The translations under genes and the position numbers were made by a program. Below are positions 55,092 through 64,000 of a stretch of 64,000 nt of DNA, in pieces. Origin of the DNA: Rutstroemia sp. NJR-2017a BVV2. Taxonomy: Eukaryota > Ascomycota > Leotiomycetes > Helotiales > Rutstroemiaceae. The first letter of the stretch is position 1; the number at the start of each line of letters is the position of its first letter. The notes below the pieces were generated by a model. It saw only the letters and a list, made by a program, of their open reading frames with translations. It was not told the origin of the DNA and ran no database searches. The stretch spans positions 682,001-746,000 of the forward strand of contig NJPS01000031.1 in assembly GCA_002946415.1 (NCBI GenBank), in the 5' to 3' direction.

Positions 55092-55991
55092 CGCGAGTAA
55101 TTAATGTGTGTATTACTGCGGGTATGGTGTGTGCAGGAGAGGAGGTTGATGTATGTATGTTTTGGAGTTGTGAGGGAAGTGGGTTGGTGGGTTGGTTTAT
55201 AAAAGAGGAGTGGGCTGAGGGAAGCGAAGGTTATTTTCGGATGAGATGGGGTAGAGTTGATAATTGATAGTGATAGTGATAGTGGCGGTGAGAGAAGGAT
55301 AAAAGTTATCGGTCGTCAACGATCACGAAAACTTGAATTATCGGGATAGAGGAGTAAGTGATGATATGATGATGGTACTTTTGATGAAGAAGGTGGATGA
55401 AGAAGATGTCTCTTGGATGTTTTGTTTTAATTCTTTCAAAGAAAAAACAAAAACAAAAAGAGAGGAATCTCGTGTGGTGTGTGGATGAGGTTGTTGATGG
55501 GTAAAGAATTGATCTTTGTGATCCTTTTGATCTTCGAAGGGGTCCCTTTTGAAGTGGGAAATGCTCAGTAGATATGTGAGAGGGACAAGAGTGGTGGACG
55601 ATGAGTGGTGGACGATGGAATCTGGATCCAGGTTCCGATATGGTACGGCAGAAACTCACACAAACAGAGGAGGCAGAAGAATGGATCTCGGTTTGGTATG
55701 GATAGGTGTGGGATTGGTATGGGCAAGCAGGGGTACTGAGGATGGATGCGAAGGGTTTGAGGTACGGTTAGGTCGGTGGGTGGAGAGAAAGGCCAAGTGG
55801 AGTCTGGAGGTACAGCGGCTTCAAAGAGGAAAGGCTGCGTGGGTTGGTATGATGTTGGGTCGTATGGTGGTCGAAGTGGTCGTGCAGAATAGCGCAAGCA
55901 GCGGAGCAGAAAAAGGTTGTGGAGCTGTTGCCGCAGGAGCAGCGAGTAGCAGCAAGTCGCAGTTGACGGATTTTAGCTGCAGTAGTACATG

Positions 55992-56026
55992 GAGCAGAGA
56001 GCAGAGAGCAGAGAGCAGCGAGCAGC
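55992..56026. repeat. GAGCAGA heptanucleotide repeat
   Basis: Five units of gagcaga/gagcagc, 35 bp, in the presumed leader of the bZIP gene. Confidence 0.85.
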
Positions 56027-56301
56027 AAAGAGGAGCACGTTTAGTTGCCTTTCCTGCAAAACCCGAATCAACGTAGAGCAGAGCAGAGTAGAAAGCAAAT
56101 CAAAAGTAGAATGAAATAAATCAAAAACTGGAACGGCGCAAGTATGCAGGAGAAGGATAAAATACCGTTAGCATCGTTAGCCGTATGCGCATAGCATTAG
56201 CATTTCCTTTTGGCAGATGCGATGGGCAGATGAGATGGGATGGCAGATGGCAGAATTCCTAGTTCCCTACCCGACCCATGCCATGGAATAACCACCGAAC
56301 C

Positions 56302-56331
56302 TACCATAAATTGCCATAAATTACCATAAAT
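56302..56331. repeat. 10-bp tandem repeat, 3 copies
   Basis: taccataaat, tgccataaat and taccataaat in tandem. Confidence 0.9.
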
Positions 56332-57301
56332 TGTATAATCTGTCTGCACAGCACAGTAATAATATTCGGCCATGGATGGAAGCTACTCCTTAGTTTGTTC
56401 TTAATTTCTCTCTCTCTTTCTTCATTCCCTCGATCTCTGCTTGCATGACGATGGGTCATACCCAAGCAGTCATGGAGGGGGAAGCTTTCTTACGTGCTAC
56501 CCGAAAGGTTCAAGGGAGTACATTTGTGGAGCAGAAGATCAGAGGGAGAGCGACCGGAAAATGTGAGGAAGTTCTGCGAGGTCTGACTAACTAACGGACT
56601 GACTGCCTGACTAAACCAGTTACCAGACCTTACGGAAGCGGCAATAATGAAACTCGAAGTGAATATTATTGCTATTTCGGAAGAGACATACATGCCCAGA
56701 GCCCCTCCCCCTCCCTAAATTGAGTGTGTTCTGCCCATGAAATGTGCTCACCCACGGATACATACCACACAGAGCATTCGACAAAATTATCCCACACTCT
56801 GATATCCCACGAAAATGATTCGTATGGAACGGCAAAGGGAAACAGGAATGGAAAATATCTACCTTCTCCATCCCAAAAAGTAAACAACACTACTGTATGT
56901 CTGGCACCGTAGTCTGTATGTACGAGGTATGGGAGCGGGAAAAAGCAAAGGCAAGTGCGGGTGCTAATGATTTACCTAGCACCTACTTGCAGACCTACGG
57001 ACATGCAGTTTAGTTGCATGACTTTTGCATCTCTTTCGCATCTCTTTTGCATCTCCAGAACTTTACCGAATATGAAATGTCGAACAATAACATTGTCGTT
57101 ATTATCGTCCGTTTCTACCCATCGAGGATAGAGCGAGAAGTTCGGCCGGAGCAAAACGTGGGGCCATGGTTTGATTGGTTATTCATGCCATGTTCATGGA
57201 TCATGACAGGCTGAATGAGAAAAAGCTCGGGGTAGCTCAACCTTTTCCTTTTCTCCACCATCGGCAATCTTTCTTGGAATATTCTACGAGCGCACCTAAA
57301 G

Positions 57302-57354
57302 TACGATGTGCGCGATGTGCGATGTGCGATGGGTGGTGTGCGATGTGCGATACG
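57302..57354. repeat. Imperfect CGATGTG repeat
   Basis: Five copies of cgatgtg with a diverged gggtggtgtg insert, about 53 bp. Confidence 0.75.
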
Positions 57355-60300
57355 GGTAGCCAAGCGAGAAGGATATCGTATCGTATACTGGGAAGTCCCA
57401 GTCATCAAATGATTATTCAGACATTATAATATCCTGCACTACGACCTACCACTATCTTGTGTTAGGTAGCATTAACTGTCGGCTCTTCGTTTTCTTACTG
57501 CAGTCTGCTGCACTGTAAACTGTTACTTACGATACATTTCCCCCTCCCCTGGCACAAAGTACTTTGGAGGTAGATCGTGATATCGGCCTAGCATGGGTCC
57601 TGAGTCCTGAGTCCTGACTGGAGCGACGAGAAGAGACTGAATCATTAACTTAACGGTTAATGGAAATGGGAGGTGGAAATAAGGCAAAGGTGGAAAATCC
57701 CCCCCATCCATCCCATCGCATCGGAGCTTCCAAAAAAGAAAAATCAAAGAAAATGAATGTCATGAGGAATAGGAAACAAACATAAGAAAACCAGGGTTCT
57801 TCTCTTGGCTCCTCTCCATTCCCTGCTCTCATCAGGTTGGGCATCTATGGATATCAGGAAGTGCTGCATGCTCCCACCAAAATGAAAGACACCGATAGGT
57901 TCCGCACCCTCGATCTTGCATAGCGCTGCTTTTCGATCCTGGTCAGCATTTAGCAGCAGCTGTCATTGGAAAGTTTGAACCCCCAAATCGATTGTAAACA
58001 GAATAAATTCCCGTCGTCCCGTGAAATAGTGAAATAGTCAAACTAAGCTTGGCTCGTAAGAAAGAAGCACAAACACCAATCATTGATTTGAGGCAATCGC
58101 TCTGCCCTCAAAAACGGTCACTTTACGGATCACGCGTGTCGCTCATCATGGTAAACAGTGCCTAATTGGTAAGTAAATAGCCAGTGAAGGTCATTAATCA
58201 TCCATTACTCGTAAGACCCAAATCCCCTTCCCTCCTCGACCGTCCCCTCGACCGTTCGCTTAGCCTATCCTGTAGTAGTCGACCGGTTCTAGCCACACTC
58301 TTGTCCTCGGGTTCCGTTCCAGATAAAACTCATGATCATGGTCAGATCGTGAAGAAAGCCAAAACCGACGGCATACCCAGAATTGAGCAATAGCATGCCG
58401 TCATCCCACCCAGCCCACGCTGCTCCTAACCTTCCCAAAATTCTCGGGGTCGGGCCATCCCACTCGGCGATCGGTGATTTGCAGGTTTAGCTAGCCACCT
58501 CCATCCACACATTCGCTCTCCTCCCCTCTTCTTCACTACAACAAGCCGGCCGCTCGATGTGGCCGCAGATGCAGTCTCGCAATTACGAAGCCTCAGAAGT
58601 CATGTACAGCCTCAGATGATAGGTGATACAATTACTTAGCTACCTACCTAATCAAATCATCTTCTGTGCCCAATCTAACTCCTTTCTCATGATACGGAAG
58701 TTTGAAAGAGTAGGGCAAGCGGTTCATTGGCGATAGAAGCATGCAATCGCATTTTTTACACTCCAGGCGTAGGCGTAGGCTTCCACATAGTAAAGTAAGA
58801 TTATGGTACAGTTTCATACGCTGAGCCTTTGCCCGGGTGGATACAGACCTCGTCTCCCGCTTGGTGGTGCCGGAACCGCAGCGCAATGCAGGAGCAGCAG
58901 CAGCGGCGGCGGGAAGGACCTCATCGGACACGGCGGTAGGAAGGCAGACCGGCAAGGCAGGCAGGCACACGAGGATACCCAAAAACGTATCAGACATGTA
59001 GATTATGCTCTCTTCACACCACTCCCAACCTGCAAGGTTCATAAGTCAAGCAACCCTCCTCTATCCAGGTAGTTGTAGGGCTAGTAGCACCGTATGTCTA
59101 CCTAAACCAGCCTCTAACAAGGGCCTAAGCCTACCTTATTCGGACGAGTTGAGACGAACTGGTATCGGTGAGAGCCTGAAGAGAATGAATGCGAGCCTTG
59201 TGTTCCCAACGTCAATGCGAATGCCAATGCCAATGCTCCCTCCCCTCCCAGCCGCTCTTTTCCCAGTCTCGGGAAATCACCATCGTCATGTGGAAGTGTC
59301 TTCGAATGATAAAGCCGTCGGCATATAGTTCTCGCATACACAGGAGTTCCGGAATTCCCATGTGCAATTGAAACTAGTTTCACTCTGTAGAAAGGACGCT
59401 CCTGCGGCGCATGAAAATGATTGCGCGTATGACGGCATGCAATTTATTTTGTTTTGTTCTCGACGCACAGTGGAACGTTAAGAGCGGGCGATATATCGCA
59501 ACTGGGAGGGGAAGCACCTGGGAGCGAGGAAGCTTGGATCGAGGGGGAGACCTGCGATGATCCACGCAATTTCCATGTCTTCGATTCGGAACTCGGTAAG
59601 CTTTTCAGTCTAGAACATTGGAAGAATCTTTTTCGAAGCTCTTTTCTCCTTCGTTTCGCTTTGCTCGAAAACATCGGATAAACTATTGCTGGTTGCTGGG
59701 TTGCTGTTATTGCCTACTCGAGTATGTTATTGTGGTTTCAAGGTTCTGACTTCTCTCTCAATGCTGTACCCTACCAGTGCCTCCAACCACTTCCACTTAT
59801 GGACGAATTTGAGTTTGGTAGTGGCTCGAGTTTGCCTTCTTTGCCTCTACGCCGCTACGGATGTACCTGAGTGGGGTTAACCCTAAGGCTATCATCCACC
59901 CAATTCCACCAGTCGACCAATCCACCAGTCCACAAGTTCAATCCTGATTTTCCATCATGCACTACTGCCATTGGAGAATTGAAGTGGCTGGGGATTTGGT
60001 CATTCTGCCGTTGGTACCACTACGGCGGAGTATGGAGTAAGGTTATGGACATCACGAAAATATCGAGGAAAGCTGAGCTGCTGTCGAGGCATCGAGGGGT
60101 ACGACGCGTATCGTGGGAACCATCCAATTCCTTCCTTCGACTTGATGAGCCTCCCAGACCCCCTCCCGTCAAACCCATAGGCCCATTATCTGGGTACTCC
60201 GTCCTTCATGCCTCTTGGTGGAGTCTGGCAGAGAACCAGGGAAAAGAAACTGTCAAATGGGACTACCCGCGCAGCCGCGGGATACAAACTTCTTTTTTTC

Positions 60301-63300
60301 TCTCCAATCGAGCAGCGTACCAAAACCAAAAATTCTCTTCACCGCATGTTTACATTTAGCAACATCATGTCTAAATCCGAACCTAGCTCGGAAAACAAAC
60401 AGGCGAAGCCACCAACCATGGGACATCAGGGAACAGCAGGATTGTCGGTCTGTGTTTCATGTCCGCGCATGGCTTTCGCAAAAAGATGTTCCCCCTCCAT
60501 ACACGACGTAGGACTAATGGCCTACCATGAACCTTAGGTAGCTCCTGGGTTCGAGCTGGCTGGGCAAAGGCGGAATATCGCGAATCGTTATGTTTCTCAG
60601 CTGAGTGATGCTCTTGATCAAAGCTCTCCTGGGGCGTTATGGAGCCCCCTTCCTAACGATCTTTTCCTTACTGTATTATTATTACGAAGCTCCTTGATAT
60701 AGCTAATCGGCGTCATTGAGAAAAACTCTAAAGTGGGCATCGGATATGGCATAATGAGACAAATTACGAGTTATCAGAGAAAGAGGGAAAGAAAAACTCT
60801 CCGAGAGATAACCGGATACGTGCATCTTGATCGCCTGCCTGTCTCTCGTTTCCGTCGCTCGCTCGTGTCCCACCAATCCACCCATCCTCAGATCTCAACT
60901 CTGCGTATCCACTCACTGTCTTGAACTAGGTGGATGGATTGGATAGACTACAGTAGACCACTTAAAAATTTCCCGTGATCTGCTCATCCGTCATGCGAAG
61001 GTCGTCGCATAGCTCCAGTGTCTCAATTTTGGAGCTGCTCTGGCGTCCCATGCTTGGGGTTTGGAGTTTCAAGATGAATCACCTGATTTTCTGCAAGTCG
61101 CCGAATCGGCATCTCCGGCCTGGCGCTTACCTTTCTCCTGGCTGGGTTCGTCGTGGGCGTCTGTTTTTAGACCTATGCCCTGTTCGACCGTGTCCCTTTA
61201 CGGATTGCCGGAATAGTTGCAGGAGCAGCTGGATGCTGCATATGGAGGACTTGAATGAATCCCATTCGTGCTGACTACGCATGGGGAAAGGGGCCTCTGC
61301 ACTCAGCTTTGTTGCCTGCTATGAAGGATTACTTTCAGTTCCATCGTAAAGAACGTTGATGGCATCGCCCAGAATAGCTATGGCAGTGACATCTTAAGAG
61401 GAGCAATTGCGTCATGTTGCATCTGATGATGTCTATCGAATAACATCTTTGGCGGTGAGTCTCACACGGGTTCTGCAGTCACTTACGCGTGCGGGCCATC
61501 CGTCTCCATGGGTTCTTTCTATCAGAGTCAGAGCTTTGGCCTCAATTGTTGGTCTTCATCATAGTGGCGGGATAGGTTAGAGCAGGGTGAGATCAGCATT
61601 GCTTCTCGCACTGGAGAGTCGACGTAGGACTTCTCCAAGTGATGAAATGCACAAACAGGCTTTCCACTGACTGGCTATCATCACATCATACTGATGCAGC
61701 TCAAATCGGTTGAAGGTGAATGGAATGTAGTCCTGGCTAGGTCTCAATTTGAGAAGATAGGAGCCATGGTAGACGAGGTTGCAAAAGCGCTTTCCCATAG
61801 CGGCTGGCACTTCCGAGGTCTCTTAGTTGTTTGTGTAACCCATTATTCTCTATGCTCCTCTTGCTACTTGACCCCCAAGCTCGGGTTTGACTCTCGAAAG
61901 TGTGAGCCGCGTGGGTGATGATGATGCGGTGCTGTTGGCCGGTGAGAATGGTCTCTCGTTCGAATGATAGAAGTGTGCTTTTACTCTTCGGGATTCACCC
62001 CAATCTTCTACCCCGTCCTTGTGTGAGTCTCTTTTCCGATCTCTTAACGGAGCATCCACTCGACTCTCCTATTCCTGGCACTTCCTGTCATCGTAGCTGT
62101 CTGCTCTCATGCCTGTATATTCCTACTATCGCCCCTAAATATTACGGTAAAGACCCCCTTCAAGAACTAAGAAAGATGCCATACTTTCACCTCTACTTCC
62201 TTTCTCAATGCCCATTTGCAAACCTTCTTAGCTGCGTGAATAAAAAGTCTGTCCCGGCGGCTAATACCGTGCTGCTCGTCCAAGTCGCATGTAATAGGGT
62301 CTGTCTAATCTCAGGAGTAGGTATTGCGTAAGAGCCGCTCTTTACTACGATTGTCTGTACGAAGGACGGAGATTGATTACGCGGTGTTATGTGAGCCATC
62401 CAGTGACTACTGGATCCGTAGATACTGTAGCGATATCGGGAGGACTTTTCTCCTGTATGGAGTGAACTATTTCTTGGTTCTGAAAGGAAAAGAAAAGTTG
62501 ATATACAATTGCTATGGAACTTAGTTGTATACTGGGGGGATTGGATTGGAGAAGGGTGAGAGATATTGGTAGATAGCGAATATACACTTGTATCTTCTCT
62601 ACTCTGTATCAAACCAAGCATTCTCTTGTAGAACTTGTGCCTGGCTCTTGCACCTACTGACAATGCTGAGAGCTACCCCAGGCAGCTATCCCAAGCAGCT
62701 ATCCCAAGCAACTATACTATAGGATATCAAGATACTAACCGCCGCTAGTGCCCCTAAACTTAGGGCTGTCTTGACGCGGCTCATCATCGTCGCAGGCCGG
62801 GCCGGTCCCTCACAGCATGATAGCAACAAAAGCTTTCTCACCCATCAAACATCGGCCCTACATCCCCGAGACAGTCCACAAGAACGCAGCTAGGATGAAT
62901 AAACCCGCATCTCTCTCCCCGCGTTTACTCGCCAAACTCCCGTCTCCGAACTGCAAACTCCCGAAAAGGGGCAACCTCCCTCCATCCATCCCCTACCCCT
63001 CGACTGCACTGCAACGGTCACTCAACCATCGGTCGGATATACGCGACGTCGATCCCAAATTCAAAAGCCGTCCGCTTGACTAGCTAGCGCGACCCCTCAA
63101 AGCCAAGATAGGTTTTTTCGCCACCCACTCGCCACAAACTGCCCATCATACTCCCTATTTCCCTTTTCATCGATTCTAGATTCCGAAGTAGGGCTCGACT
63201 CGCTATTTACCTACCTACCCTACTTTCGGCCCCGTACTTGAGTAAGTAAAGTATCAATTTCCCAGTACCAGTTCCCGGAACCCCTCCGTGTCGTCACCGG

Positions 63301-63972
63301 CCTGGCCTTCACCGCCGACATGATCGCACGCACGCAGAGAAAATTTGTAAAAATTCCAGGAAAATTCCAATGTCCGGGCGATCGTACGAGAAGCCCCCAC
63401 CATGCAGCTGAAATTACCGCACTGAGTCTCCCCCGCGGTCGGCGTTCGTTCGCTCGTACTGTACTCGGTCGGTCCATCCACCCGTCGGACGAACCCTTCT
63501 CAGCAAGGTTTTTTTTTTTTGCTCGCTCGGAGCGCGGAGAGCGGTGAGGGGGATGGAGGGGCTGTGATTGGGGAGGAATGGGAGGAGACTGGGAGTGTGA
63601 ATGGAGGGAGGGGTTTCCGTCCGACTCTACTGTGCTAGATACAGTAGAGAGATGGCACGGGCCGGATGTTAGTTAGTTGCGAGACTATTTGTATTGCTAC
63701 GGGTAGCTATGGCATAACTGGGCTAGAGAGTATTTACAAATATATGTTCTCCTTTGGGGAATTGGACTTTTCTGGTTTTTCTTGATTTGAGGTTGGAGGA
63801 GCGGATAGTTGTGGAGTCTGATAGTAGGTTGGAATTTGATTCGATTTGGAATGATGGGTGAGACATCTATTGCCTACTCAGGTAAATTCGTACGAAAATC
63901 AATCCGACAAAAGGCAAAGTAGTTCATTGTTGCCAGAACAGTTCTAGGTAGGTAGAGCTAGTCCTTCCCCAT

Positions 63973-63990
63973 GATATCGATATCGATATC
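63973..63990. repeat. 18-bp perfect palindrome GATATCGATATCGATATC
   Basis: Alternating GATATC/CGATAT units at the right edge; equal to its own reverse complement. Confidence 0.9.
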
Positions 63991-64000
63991 ACCTGAAACA

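Larger units (their letters stand above)
55092..64000. other. Gene-poor region (8.9 kb), upstream of the bZIP gene
   Basis: No coding region could be supported on either strand: open frames are short, overlap and have no family features, and no exon chain joins sensibly. The first kilobase is purine-rich on the plus strand and is probably the leader/promoter of the bZIP gene. Numerous short repeats and TACCTA/TAGGTA motifs are scattered through it (for example at 58640, 63205 and 63950). No tRNA or transposon was recognised. It may hold distal regulatory DNA or non-coding transcripts. Confidence 0.5.

Noticed and set aside
55549..56076. 175-codon plus-strand frame upstream of the bZIP gene
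   Set aside because: Low-complexity, includes the GAGCAGA repeat, and overlaps antisense frames of similar length.

Overview
This window is nuclear DNA of a filamentous ascomycete (Pezizomycotina). The gene content and protein style suggest Leotiomycetes, but that rank is inference. The evidence for a fungus is direct. Most genes carry short introns of about 50-70 nt with GT..AG ends and CTAAC/CTGAC-like branch sites. The gene set (HET-like protein, ABCC transporter, tannase, fungal GH16, Mnn10, YAT-type permease, Nsa2, Noc4, Atp4) is fungal. Intergenic gaps are long and full of simple repeats. Splice junctions were placed by hand so that frames and conserved motifs join, and each gene's spliced length divides by three.

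Left part (1-20 kb), accessory in character. A HET-like membrane protein gene runs off the left edge (minus strand). It is followed by a Baeyer-Villiger-type flavin monooxygenase (1946-4097), a His/Cys-rich putative zinc-binding protein (minus), a 1188-aa single-pass glycoprotein (minus), a 15-exon ABCC transporter (11447-16626) and a secreted tannase/feruloyl esterase (17748-19790). The three plus-strand metabolic genes each have a TATATAA box 100-127 bp before the ATG. No PKS, NRPS or terpene synthase is visible, so a biosynthetic cluster is not supported.

Middle (22-38.5 kb): an Mnn10-like Golgi mannosyltransferase, a 4.5-kb repeat-bearing gap, a secreted GH16 glucanase, the U4/U6 snRNP protein Prp4, a YAT-family amino-acid permease, a small basic membrane protein, and a small Cys/coiled-coil protein built from tandem duplications.

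Core block (39-48.3 kb). Two head-to-head pairs follow each other: MRPL49 (bL21m) with NSA2, and ATP4 with NOC4. Each pairs a mitochondrial protein (minus) with a ribosome-biogenesis factor (plus) across a gap of about 0.2 kb. Next is a Sel1-repeat Nif1/Dsf2-like gene with 12 exons, three of them only 14-17 nt.

Right part (48.3-64 kb) is gene-poor. Two gaps of about 4.9 and 8.9 kb, rich in unrelated short tandem repeats, flank a single bZIP transcription factor whose C-terminal half contains a hydrophobic segment. I found no tRNA, rRNA, transposon, CRISPR array or viral remnant. The most unusual observations are the possible membrane-tethered bZIP, the micro-exon Sel1 gene, the paired mitochondrial/nucleolar promoters, and a recurring switch from C-rich to G-rich coding strand within last exons.
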